Part shown: piece after piece, positions 26,399-34,146 of the stretch
Layout of the letters: every line of letters begins with the position of its first letter
Numbering within the stretch: position 1 is the first letter of the stretch
Origin: CAISCU01 sp943361925
GTDB lineage: Bacteria > Bacteroidota > Bacteroidia > UKL13-3
Reading direction: 5' to 3'
DNA length: 64,000 nt
Assembly (NCBI GenBank): GCA_943361925.1
Contig: CALRIT020000009.1
Span: 96,280-160,279, forward strand
The notes under the pieces: model-generated
Database searches by the model: none
Seen by the model: only the letters and a program-made list of their open reading frames with translations
Told to the model about the DNA's origin: nothing
Translations under genes and position numbers: made by a program

Positions 26399-27371
26399 GA
26401 AGTGCCTGAGAAATATTAAAAATAGAACTCATTAAAGGAGTTGGCACTTTTAAGAATTTAGCTAATTCCATCATGGGTAAAATACCTGTAGGAATGTCTT
26501 CCAATAAAAGACGACTTCTTAGTTCACGAGGAGCTAGAATTTGGTCGTAAGCCGGATTATTGCGCATTTTTTCGCACAATGAATTACCTGTTATACCTTC
26601 ATATGCATATGAAACCCAATCTGAAATTGAATTGAGTTTTAAACCCAAAGCATCACCAATCGAGAGTCTTTCCTTATCTACTTGCTCCAAAACATTGGCT
26701 ACTCTTGGAGTCATATCATTATAAAAATAAAAATCTGTCCCTCTTTCTATGGTAGCTGCATTAAACAAGATAACGGTCGGATGTAATATCGAACCAATGT
26801 TTTCAAGACCGGTAACCAGAACATTTTCAACAGCTTCAAAACAAGGATAAATTGAATTAAGAATACTTGCAATTTCGCTTGTTTTTGCTGAAGGAAAGGC
26901 TGCTAACATAACCCTGTTTTTGATACCAATTATATTTACATTTCCATTGTTATCAGCCCTACAAGCATAAATTAAACTCTGTGCTTCGGCTAATCGTATT
27001 TTCGAAAAACAATGGCTACCTATGGCCTGAGAAAACTCTAATGCGCCAAAAGTTCTACCCGGATTTAAAACTACTATCTGTCCTTCTTCAAGAAAAGGAG
27101 CCATATGTACAGCCAGGTCTTTATGCGCATTAGCTGTTGTCGTAACCATGATGATTTCGGCACCATTAACAGCTTCTTCAATTTTATTGGTGATTAAATG
27201 AATGCCAACAAAATCATTTAAAGCACCTGAGAGTTGTATACCCTGATTTTTAATAATGGGATATAAACGATTCTCACTTCTATTATATAAACGCACTTCA
27301 TGGTTCAACAAACTAAAGTGGGCAGCCATTGCCTGTCCACCATTTCCTGCACCAATGATTGCTATTTTCAA
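26310..27371 (-). CDS. Opine-type (octopine/nopaline family) dehydrogenase
   Basis: A 353-residue NAD(P)-dependent enzyme. MKIAIIGAGNGGQAMAAHFS is the Rossmann loop, and VTTTANAHKDLAVHMAPFL and VLNPGRTFGALEF are the rest of the nucleotide domain. The C-terminal helical domain carries GLENIGSILHPTVILFNAA and the DKERLSIGDALGL stretch typical of octopine/nopaline dehydrogenases. These enzymes reductively join the amino group of an amino acid to a 2-oxo acid. In an O-antigen operon the product could be an N-(carboxyalkyl) amino acid used as a side group, as known for some Providencia O-antigens; that is by analogy. Reduction of a different 2-oxo or beta-keto acid remains possible. Next gene upstream ends 1 base away. 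Confidence 0.82.
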   Translation of the reverse strand: MKIAIIGAGNGGQAMAAHFSLLNHEVRLYNRSENRLYPIIKNQGIQLSGALNDFVGIHLITNKIEEAVNGAEIIMVTTTANAHKDLAVHMAPFLEEGQIVVLNPGRTFGALEFSQAIGSHCFSKIRLAEAQSLIYACRADNNGNVNIIGIKNRVMLAAFPSAKTSEIASILNSIYPCFEAVENVLVTGLENIGSILHPTVILFNAATIERGTDFYFYNDMTPRVANVLEQVDKERLSIGDALGLKLNSISDWVSYAYEGITGNSLCEKMRNNPAYDQILAPRELRSRLLLEDIPTGILPMMELAKFLKVPTPLMSSIFNISQALLDENFKETGRTFKSLGFENKSIHEFIASL

Positions 27372-27372
27372 A

Positions 27373-28596
27373 CTAATTTGATCTGATTAATAAGTCAACT
27401 CCTTCTGTTGAATAAACATGAATTTGTTGATTACACGCTTTAATTGAAGCTTCCAATTGTTCAAAATTATCAGCTGAAATTAAGTAACCGGCCGGTCTAT
27501 CTGAGCTGGTTTCAAAACCATTTATTACAGACAAATCTGACTTATATTTAAAGAATTCAATTATTTTTCCTGAGGCTTTTAATTCCTCTAATCCATCTAT
27601 TGATTGAATTGTACCTTTTAAAGCATACAAATAAACCATTGAAAAAACTTTTGAAGTTTCAATTAAATTCAATGTTGGTTTTTCATTTTCAAGCAAATTT
27701 AGGTATTGCATTTGAATATCAATTCCGGTAACAGCTTTAACGAATTCGTGTTTTGAACCACCTCCTAATCTAGCGCTGTATTCAATTACTGAGATTCCGT
27801 TTGAATTTTCTAAAACCTGAATTAGTAAAGGACTATTTTGGATTCCTGAAGCCTTTGCAATTTTAGTTCCAATTTCTTCAAATTGCGCATTTAACTTTTC
27901 GAAACCGGAAACCGGGAATGTGCTTTGTGTAATTGTAAATTTACCTTGATTGATTTCTGATTTTTTGGTTTCAGAAACCATTAAAACTTTTGCAAATCCG
28001 TCTTTAATAAATAAATCAACTGAAAGTTCTCTTCCTTCAACAAATTCTTCAACAATTACTTTTCCTTTTAAACTAAAGGAAATTGCATTATCAAAAGCAG
28101 ATTTAAACTCCTCAATTGAATTAACTTTATTTACCCCTTTTGAACTATTTGAATCGATGGGTTTAACCACCAATGGAAATAGCAATCCATTTATATCTGC
28201 TATTGAATCATTGTCTTTAACAATAAATGGAGCAGAAGGAATCTGTTGGTCTTTAAACATTTGCTTCATTTCAATTTTATTGGTTGAAATAGAAGCTTGT
28301 TCAACAGTTATATGAGAAGGAAGATTTAGTAATTCTGCAACTTTAATACTTGTAAACAAAGAAGACTCAATGCTTGAAGAAGCAACTAAATTAATATCTA
28401 ATTCTTTTGCTTTTTCCAGAACTGCATTGATATCAGTAGTTGATATCTGATAAAAAACATCTGCATCATCTTTTGCTACCGGATTAGGAAAGTAATCAAA
28501 TAAAATTACTTCATAGGATTTATCCTTTAGTAATTTTATAAGTCTAATATGATCATGAGTACCTCCTAAAACTAATGCTCTTTTCATTGAAATCAC
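27373..28596 (-). CDS. ATP-grasp ligase, PurK/amino-acid-ligase-like
   Basis: A 407-residue ATP-grasp enzyme. MKRALVLGGTHDHIRLI is the N-terminal nucleotide-like domain, FPLVVKPIDSNSSKGVNKV has the ATP lysine and the flexible glycine/serine loop, KVIVEEFVEGRELSVDLF is the adenine-binding region, and SVIEYSARLGGGSKHEFV gives metal ligands and the terminal loop. The C-terminal 90 residues form a small extra domain. Such enzymes activate a carboxylate as acyl phosphate and join it to an amine or thiol. It is 1 base before the opine dehydrogenase and 13 after the next ATP-grasp gene, so it probably works in the same acyl side-group pathway. Substrate unknown. Confidence 0.85.
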   Translation of the reverse strand: MISMKRALVLGGTHDHIRLIKLLKDKSYEVILFDYFPNPVAKDDADVFYQISTTDINAVLEKAKELDINLVASSSIESSLFTSIKVAELLNLPSHITVEQASISTNKIEMKQMFKDQQIPSAPFIVKDNDSIADINGLLFPLVVKPIDSNSSKGVNKVNSIEEFKSAFDNAISFSLKGKVIVEEFVEGRELSVDLFIKDGFAKVLMVSETKKSEINQGKFTITQSTFPVSGFEKLNAQFEEIGTKIAKASGIQNSPLLIQVLENSNGISVIEYSARLGGGSKHEFVKAVTGIDIQMQYLNLLENEKPTLNLIETSKVFSMVYLYALKGTIQSIDGLEELKASGKIIEFFKYKSDLSVINGFETSSDRPAGYLISADNFEQLEASIKACNQQIHVYSTEGVDLLIRSN

Positions 28597-28609
28597 TTAT
28601 CAATATGAA

Positions 28610-29650
28610 TTAATTCATATTAAGTTTTATCAATTTAAAACCCTTCAATACAACAATATCCGTTTTGCATTGAAGTAAATTTAAATCAACAGGAAGCCCT
28701 AAATGCCAGTTTATAATCGCTTTTGGTAAATTAACACCTGCTTCATGTATAAAAGGATATCCACCACCAAATCTGGGATTAATATCTAAAATAAAAGCTT
28801 TAACTCCATCAAAAAACACATCCACATCCATCAAACCCGGATGTTTAGTAATAGCAGATAATTTTTTCCCTAAATCTTTTAAAAATGGAAGGTCAAGCAT
28901 TTTTGCAATTTCTGTTTCACCGGCACACATTTTAAGTTTCTTTTTTACCAGTGTATTGCAATAATTTCCATCCAAATCATTTATAATATCCAAACCATAT
29001 TCTTCACCCGGAAGTTGAGAATGAATTATAACCGAATTCTCAATGTCTTTTTGGCTTTCGTATTTTAAATAAGAATTCCTCACTTCTTTATGGGATTTTT
29101 TATAAAAAACAAATAACTCATCTAAATCATCTGCTTTATAAACACCTATCGAAGCCATTCCCCAACGTGGTTTTATGAATAAAGGAAATGTAATTTGTTC
29201 TTTTGTAATTTGATTTTCTAAATCCTCCAAATTCAAAAAACAAGGCAAAACATTGAAACTATTTTGTTCTAAATAACGATTGGTTTCCCACTTGTCATTT
29301 GCTATTTTAGTTAGCCATTCATCTGCTACAAGAATTCGAATACCATTTTCTAAAAACCTTGATTTTAATTTCGAAAGTATTGGTAACTCAATATCTAATA
29401 ATGGAATAACTATTGAAATTTCATTTTTAATACAATATTCAAATAAGAATGATTCATATTCATCTGAATAAATTAAAGGCGAAATGGTATAATTATCTGC
29501 AACATATAATGAACTAGCATATTTGTCACTATTCATTGTATACACTTTACCGCCAATTGGAGCTAATGCTTCCTTAAAATATTCAACCAAGTAATTTCGT
29601 CTACCTGATGAACATAAGAGAACATTTATTGAGGAATAAGTATTATTCAA
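28610..29650 (-). CDS. ATP-grasp ligase, CarB-like
   Basis: A 346-residue ATP-grasp protein of the carbamoyl-phosphate-synthase-like type. INVLLCSSGRRNYLVEYFKEA starts the pre-ATP-grasp domain, FPLFIKPRWGMASIGVYKA has the ATP-binding lysine and loop, LPGEEYGLDIINDLDG the central strand, and FILDINPRFGGGYPF the Mg-binding Asp/Asn and Arg. Its N-terminal layout is like the partial gene at 1-388. It likely forms a carboxyl-amine or carboxyl-phosphate bond. With the gene at 27373 it makes two different ATP-grasp ligases side by side, which would suit a two-step assembly of an amino-acid-like substituent. No substrate can be read from the sequence. Confidence 0.85.
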   Translation of the reverse strand: MNNTYSSINVLLCSSGRRNYLVEYFKEALAPIGGKVYTMNSDKYASSLYVADNYTISPLIYSDEYESFLFEYCIKNEISIVIPLLDIELPILSKLKSRFLENGIRILVADEWLTKIANDKWETNRYLEQNSFNVLPCFLNLEDLENQITKEQITFPLFIKPRWGMASIGVYKADDLDELFVFYKKSHKEVRNSYLKYESQKDIENSVIIHSQLPGEEYGLDIINDLDGNYCNTLVKKKLKMCAGETEIAKMLDLPFLKDLGKKLSAITKHPGLMDVDVFFDGVKAFILDINPRFGGGYPFIHEAGVNLPKAIINWHLGLPVDLNLLQCKTDIVVLKGFKLIKLNMN

Positions 29651-29694
29651 AGAAATTTAAGCCAGGGAGTGTCAATTTAAGTTTATGATGAAAA

Positions 29695-30348
29695 CTACCT
29701 TTGGGTTAATAACCTTGCAGGGTTACCAACAACAATAGAATTTTCTGGTACATTACTAATAACCATTGCACCAGCTCCAATTAAACTAAAATCACCAATT
29801 GTTATTTTCTCACGAATGGTTGAGTTACTACCCACATGAACGGCTCTTCCTACTCTAACATTTGCACCAACTACTGCATTAGTTGCTAGATGTGCAAAGT
29901 GTTCCATTGTACTATCATGACCCAAAAATGAATTTGGCAATAAAATACAATTGTCACCCACTGTAGTATCAGGAGATAATTGAGACAAAGGAGCCATAAG
30001 TACACCATTACCAATTGAACAAAAACCTTTTGGGATAATTGCAGTAGGATGTATCAAAGTAGCAAATCTGTCCTCAGGAATTTGAAACTCAGCTATTTTA
30101 TTGTAGGTATTCTTTTCGTTTTGAAGTCCAACATAAGCGATAAAGAAATATGTATCTTTATCATCAAGGTATTTGGTTAAATCTTCTGTTTTGCCCAAAA
30201 CAGGGAACTTGTTAAACTTCCCAATATTAGAACCAACATCAATTACATCATTTAGAAAACCTTTTACCTCATAAAAACCTAAATCCTGAGCAACCGAGGC
30301 AGCAATCATACCTATACCACTGCCACCTAAAATAACTAATTTCTTCAT
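29695..30348 (-). CDS. NeuD/PglD-type sugar acyltransferase, full length
   Basis: A 217-residue two-domain acyltransferase. The N-terminal 75 residues (MKKLVILGGSGIGMIAASVAQ, GKTEDL) form the nucleotide-sugar-binding Rossmann-like domain. The left-handed beta-helix follows with LIHPTAIIPKGFCSIGNG, SFLGHDSTMEHFAHLATNAVVG with the catalytic-type His of the GHD motif, and ISNVPENSIVVGNPARLL at the end. PglD-like enzymes acylate the 4-amino group of UDP- or dTDP-amino sugars using acyl-CoA. It lies inside the acyl module between an ATP-grasp gene and a CitE-like gene, so it is the best candidate for transfer of the unusual acyl group. A 44-base gap separates it from the ATP-grasp gene. Confidence 0.9.
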   Translation of the reverse strand: MKKLVILGGSGIGMIAASVAQDLGFYEVKGFLNDVIDVGSNIGKFNKFPVLGKTEDLTKYLDDKDTYFFIAYVGLQNEKNTYNKIAEFQIPEDRFATLIHPTAIIPKGFCSIGNGVLMAPLSQLSPDTTVGDNCILLPNSFLGHDSTMEHFAHLATNAVVGANVRVGRAVHVGSNSTIREKITIGDFSLIGAGAMVISNVPENSIVVGNPARLLTQR

Positions 30349-30353
30349 TTCAA

Positions 30354-31247
30354 TTATTTTTTATCAATTAAAATTTGCTTTTTCAATACTTTTTTAGCCG
30401 CAGCCAAAATTGGAGGGCCAATAAACTTACCATTTTTGATTGCAACACCTTCTCCACCTTCAAATGCCTGTTTTGATAATTGAACAATATCATTTGCATT
30501 TTCTACTTCCTCTTTTGTTGGAGAAAAATATCTGTGTGCCAAAGGAATTTCTTTAGGATTTAAAATCAACATTCCTTCGAAACCAAGTTTTTTAGCCAAT
30601 ATTAAATTGTGTTCCAAATCTTCTAAATCGTGAACATTGATATGAACAGTATCTATTGGAATAATATTATTTGCTCTTGCAGCCATTGCAATCATAGCTC
30701 TAGGTGTAAATAAACTCACATGTTCAGCATCATGAATACCTTCCAAATCAGTAATAAAATCTTCAGAACCATAAGTAATCGCAACTAATCTGTTTGAAGC
30801 TTTACAAATCTCTTGTAAATTCATTACAGCAGCAGCAGTTTCAATTAGGGCTATGATTTTAAAAGTTCCTATTTCAATGCCTTTTTCGTATTCTATTGTT
30901 TCTAATAACTTATCAAAAAAGTAAATATCATCGCCATTTTTAGCTTTAGGATAAACGAAACCATTTATACCCGGGATAGTTAACTCATAGATATCTTTTA
31001 GGAGTTCGCCCGATTCTCTGTCATTAACTCTTGGAAATACTTTATACTTATCAAATGAACCTTTTCGGACGTAATTGCTAATCTTTTCTCTCGCGACTAG
31101 TTTGTTACTTTTAGGCTGGACAGAATCTTCCAGGTCTAATAATAAAACATCAGCTTCCGATCTTGAGGCACTTTCCAATAACTTGTCGTTGTGCCCCGGA
31201 ACAAACATTAAGCTTCTCATTAGATAAGCATTTACTGAGCCTTCCAT
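30354..31247 (-). CDS. CitE-like (HpcH/HpaI) acyl-CoA lyase, complete active site
   Basis: A 297-residue HpcH/HpaI aldolase of the CitE branch. RSLMFVPGHN (11-20), LLLDLEDSV, FPRVND with Arg73, ALIETAAAV with Glu136 and GSEDFITDL with Asp163 provide the CoA/substrate arginine and the two Mg ligands expected for malyl-, methylmalyl- or citramalyl-CoA lyases. Homologues usually start at the RSL motif, so Met10 (ATG near 31220) may be the real start. In reverse these enzymes condense acetyl- or propionyl-CoA with glyoxylate or pyruvate to give a hydroxy-dicarboxyl-CoA. It is 7 bases from the MaoC gene. Citrate lyase is ruled out by the absence of other citrate lyase subunits. Confidence 0.88.
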   Translation of the reverse strand: MEGSVNAYLMRSLMFVPGHNDKLLESASRSEADVLLLDLEDSVQPKSNKLVAREKISNYVRKGSFDKYKVFPRVNDRESGELLKDIYELTIPGINGFVYPKAKNGDDIYFFDKLLETIEYEKGIEIGTFKIIALIETAAAVMNLQEICKASNRLVAITYGSEDFITDLEGIHDAEHVSLFTPRAMIAMAARANNIIPIDTVHINVHDLEDLEHNLILAKKLGFEGMLILNPKEIPLAHRYFSPTKEEVENANDIVQLSKQAFEGGEGVAIKNGKFIGPPILAAAKKVLKKQILIDKK

Positions 31248-31254
31248 GGTTTGA

Positions 31255-31713
31255 TTAATTACGTTTTTTAATTAAAACTCTTCTTCTGAATGAAATTACA
31301 TTTACATTGTTTTGGTTGTAACCTATTGTTTCAACATATACTACTCCTCTATCCGGCTTTGATTCCGACATAGTAATGTCAAGAATTTCTGTTTTTGCAT
31401 AGATAGTATCATTTACAAAAACAGGATTTAAATGCAGAATATTTTCGTATAATAAATTAGCTATTGCTTTACCACTGATATCAGGAACTGTCATACCAAC
31501 TACTAAACTAAAAACCAAAGTTCCTACAACCAAAACTTTACCATGCTGGTTTGTTTCAGCATAATGTTGATTTGTATGAACCGGATGGTGATTCATTGTA
31601 AGCAGTGAAAAGAAATTATTATCAGATTCGAAAATTGTTTTTGACAATGAATGATAGATTGTTTCTCCGACTTTAAAGTCTTCAAGGTAATTCCCTAATT
31701 TACTTGCTTCCAT
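31255..31713 (-). CDS. MaoC-like enoyl-CoA hydratase/dehydratase
   Basis: A 152-residue hot-dog-fold protein. LEDFKVGETIYHSL leads into the substrate helix, and LLTMNHHPVHTNQHYAE matches the hydratase motif, with His46 kept and Asn41 where (R)-hydratases have Asp. Asn there is, as I recall, usual in the mesaconyl- and itaconyl-CoA hydratase-like branch. VLVVGTLVFSLVVGMTVPD is the core helix-strand. It would add or remove water from a branched unsaturated dicarboxyl-CoA. It overlaps the second CitE-like gene by one base and is 7 bases from the first, so the three form a tight lyase-hydratase-lyase unit. Exact substrate is inferred. Confidence 0.85.
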   Translation of the reverse strand: MEASKLGNYLEDFKVGETIYHSLSKTIFESDNNFFSLLTMNHHPVHTNQHYAETNQHGKVLVVGTLVFSLVVGMTVPDISGKAIANLLYENILHLNPVFVNDTIYAKTEILDITMSESKPDRGVVYVETIGYNQNNVNVISFRRRVLIKKRN

Positions 31714-32525
31714 TATTTACTTAATTTTAAAATTTTTAAAGCCCATTTTACATGAGGCCTTTCTACAATCTTCCCATTATACCTTTGAGGAATAAATTGG
31801 GAAACTCCACCTTGACTCTCTACCAAATCTATTATTGATTTTGCCCAGGCAATTTCTTCATCTGAGAAATACTTATTGGAATAAAATAAATCTAATTGCT
31901 TTGGATGAATGAAAAACTTGGCATCATAACCAATATCAATTGCATCCTTAATTTCTCTCAACAATGCCTCATCATTGTTTAATTCCATGCAGGCAGTATC
32001 TATAAGTTGAATACCCCAAGCTTTTACAGCATAGGATACAGACCTGCGTAAAAAGTTTAAATTATCAGGCGTATTTCTTTCATTGGTAATCGTAAAAAAA
32101 TCATGATTACCAATACCAACAAATTCAAACTTTAATTTCGAAATTACCATATGCATGTCGGCTAATAAACGTGGATGTTCAATTAAAGGAATTGATACAA
32201 TATTAAAGGCTTCAAATTCTTTTTCAATTGCAATTAACTCTTCACCACTTATCAGTTTTGGCCATATAAATTTAGTAAAACCTAATTTTATTAAACCACG
32301 AACCATCTCCAGTTGAATTGAGTCTGCAAATGAAACCCTTAATAAAGGTCTAACCCAAATCTTGTCTTTATTCTCAAGATATTGAAGCTGCTCAACATAC
32401 AATTCAAATTCTGAAGGACGCAAACTTTCTTCCAAATCAATGATGATATGGTCTACTAAATTGTACTCTAAATAATGAGGTACTTTAGCTAATTTTTGAA
32501 CAGGAATGAAGAAGAAAGTTTCCAT
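31713..32525 (-). CDS. Divergent CitE-like (HpcH/HpaI) aldolase
   Basis: A 270-residue second member of the CitE family, shorter and more divergent. HIIIDLEESLRPSE corresponds to the DLEDS motif, WVRPLL to the Arg region, PLIEHPRLL to the Glu ligand region (Glu kept, followed by His), and FVGIGNHDFF to the GSEDF motif, keeping its Asp; KFFIHPKQ is the C-terminal lid. Both acidic Mg ligands therefore seem present, but the surroundings are changed, so a different keto acid is likely. It stands between MaoC (overlap 1 base) and the aminotransferase (9 bases). It may carry out a second condensation or cleavage, or form a hetero-oligomer with the first copy. Confidence 0.8.
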   Translation of the reverse strand: METFFFIPVQKLAKVPHYLEYNLVDHIIIDLEESLRPSEFELYVEQLQYLENKDKIWVRPLLRVSFADSIQLEMVRGLIKLGFTKFIWPKLISGEELIAIEKEFEAFNIVSIPLIEHPRLLADMHMVISKLKFEFVGIGNHDFFTITNERNTPDNLNFLRRSVSYAVKAWGIQLIDTACMELNNDEALLREIKDAIDIGYDAKFFIHPKQLDLFYSNKYFSDEEIAWAKSIIDLVESQGGVSQFIPQRYNGKIVERPHVKWALKILKLSK

Positions 32526-32534
32526 TATTTGGAA

Positions 32535-33620
32535 TTAATCCAATAAAATTTTGATGATTAAATTCTGTTCATCACTTGTTAATTTCCAGTAATGAGGCAA
32601 ACACAAAATTCTTTTTGAAATATCTTCAGAAATAGGGCAAGATTGGCCTTCAACGATTTTGGTATAGGTATTTACTGAAGGATAAAAATATCTTCTAGGA
32701 AATAATTTTTGTGCGTTTAATTTTTTCTCAACTGCAAGCAACTCTTCTTCTGTTTCAAATATAATTGGGAAGTAAGAATAATTGGTTTCACCATGTTTTA
32801 CCTTTTGGAATGTGAATTTTGGATTCGCTTTTAATGCTTCTAAATAGATATTGTATTTCGCTTTTCTATCAGCTAAAACTTCATCAAAATATTTCATATT
32901 GGCTAAACCTAAAGCTGCATGCACTTCAGTCATTTTGCCATTGAAACCATCTTCTATAACATCTTTTGCATCGTTATGTCCGAAGAAACGAATACGGTTT
33001 AATTTATCTAATAGTTCCTTGTTTGCAGCTATACATGCACCACCTTCAGCAGTATTAAACAATTTGGTAGCATGCAAACTTGTCGCTGTAATATCACCAA
33101 AAGCCAATAAACTCTTTCCATTTACAGAAGAGCCAATTGCATGTGCACCATCATAAATAACTTTCAGATTGTGTTTTTTAGCGATAGCTTCAATTGCATC
33201 AACATCACAAGGAGTTCCAAATACATGCACAGGCATAATTGCAACAGTATTTGGTGTAATTAATGCTTCAATTTTAGCAGGATCAATATTTAATGTTTCA
33301 GGATCGATATCACAGAAAACAGGAGTACATCCCTCCCATTTAATGGCACTAACAGTAGCTACCCATGTAAATGGAGATGTAATGATTTCACCTTTTAAGT
33401 CCAATGCTCTGATAGCCATTTGTAAGGCAATAGTACCATTGGTATTTACTGCTAAATGTTCGATACCCAATTTATGTTCCAACTCTTTTTCCAAACGTTG
33501 AACAAGGGGTCCATTATGGGTTAGAATTCCTCTTTCCCAAACTCCTTTTAAAAGTTCTACAAATTCTTCTAAAGGGGCTAAAGATGGTTGAGTAACAAAA
33601 ACGGGATTTTGATTATCCAT
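32535..33620 (-). CDS. PLP-dependent nucleotide-sugar C-4 aminotransferase (DegT family)
   Basis: A 361-residue DegT/DnrJ/EryC1 aminotransferase. NTNGTIALQMAI binds the cofactor phosphate, IYDGAHA has Asp157 for the pyridine nitrogen, and SLHATKLFNTAEGGA holds Lys186 for the Schiff base. The H-A-T-K-x-F-N-T-x-E-G-G form resembles C-4 aminotransferases (VioA, DesI, ArnB type) rather than C-3 enzymes with a YPGKNLGA-type motif. The expected reaction is 4-keto to 4-amino on an NDP-deoxy sugar with glutamate as donor. With the 2,3-dehydratase and Gfo/Idh genes it predicts a 4-amino-2,4,6-trideoxyhexose. Its start overlaps the short PglD-like gene by 8 bases. Confidence 0.93.
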   Translation of the reverse strand: MDNQNPVFVTQPSLAPLEEFVELLKGVWERGILTHNGPLVQRLEKELEHKLGIEHLAVNTNGTIALQMAIRALDLKGEIITSPFTWVATVSAIKWEGCTPVFCDIDPETLNIDPAKIEALITPNTVAIMPVHVFGTPCDVDAIEAIAKKHNLKVIYDGAHAIGSSVNGKSLLAFGDITATSLHATKLFNTAEGGACIAANKELLDKLNRIRFFGHNDAKDVIEDGFNGKMTEVHAALGLANMKYFDEVLADRKAKYNIYLEALKANPKFTFQKVKHGETNYSYFPIIFETEEELLAVEKKLNAQKLFPRRYFYPSVNTYTKIVEGQSCPISEDISKRILCLPHYWKLTSDEQNLIIKILLD

Positions 33621-34143
33621 AAATTGAATTTTTTTGAATTTTAGTAAATGAATGAATATATAATTCCTCTTTCACGAGGCTGTTTCCATCGACAGAAACA
33701 TGAGATTCCATAAAGGTAAATTGTCCGATTTTACAATCATGACCAATTTTTGAATGACCATAAATACAAACAAAGTCCATAAGTTCTGAGTTTGTTGAAA
33801 TGGTATTAAAGGGACCAACAATTACACCGGTTCCAAATTTAGCACTGCTATCAAAAAAACTGGTTTGATGAAAACAGTTAAAAAATGAAGCGCCTAAATT
33901 TTGAAATCTGTTGATGTATTCCTTTTTAAGTTTAGGGTCTGATAAAGCACAAACCAGGCTATCATTAGGTTCAGGTAAATAATTTGAAGCAGTTCCTATG
34001 ACAGGGAATTCACTCTTCTCAATTAGTCTGTCATCCAAAAATCCTTTTATATTAAAATCAATTCCATAACCAGGCATCAATTGAATCCAGGAAGCAACTT
34101 CACGTCCGAATCCCAATCCATTTATGATGACAATGTTTATCAT
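33613..34143 (-). CDS. Short PglD/NeuD-like acyltransferase, C-terminus missing
   Basis: A 176-residue relative of NeuD/PglD. The N-terminal Rossmann-like domain is complete (MINIVIINGLGFGREVASWI, IKGFLDDRL, SLVCALSDPKLKK). The beta-helix begins FFDSSAKFGTGVIVGPFNTI, YGHSKIGHDCKIG includes the GHD-type histidine, then it stops at KIQKNSIYG. The usual final coils with the acyl-CoA loop and GNPA ending (about 35-40 residues) are absent. The stop overlaps the start of the aminotransferase by 8 bases, so this is a real junction in this genome. It may still bind the amino sugar and act as a partner of the complete copy at 29695, or be a decaying gene. Confidence 0.78.
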   Translation of the reverse strand: MINIVIINGLGFGREVASWIQLMPGYGIDFNIKGFLDDRLIEKSEFPVIGTASNYLPEPNDSLVCALSDPKLKKEYINRFQNLGASFFNCFHQTSFFDSSAKFGTGVIVGPFNTISTNSELMDFVCIYGHSKIGHDCKIGQFTFMESHVSVDGNSLVKEELYIHSFTKIQKNSIYG

Positions 34144-34146
34144 TGA

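Noticed and set aside
27950..28315. 121-residue ORF on the plus strand
   Set aside because: It is the antisense shadow of the ATP-grasp gene at 27373-28596 and has no domain or start signal.
30354..32525. Citrate lyase operon
   Set aside because: There is no citrate lyase alpha or gamma subunit and no ligase; the CitE-like genes stand alone with MaoC in a sugar operon.
32851..33501. Two plus-strand ORFs of about 100 residues
   Set aside because: They lie inside the aminotransferase gene on the other strand, which has a complete PLP active site.
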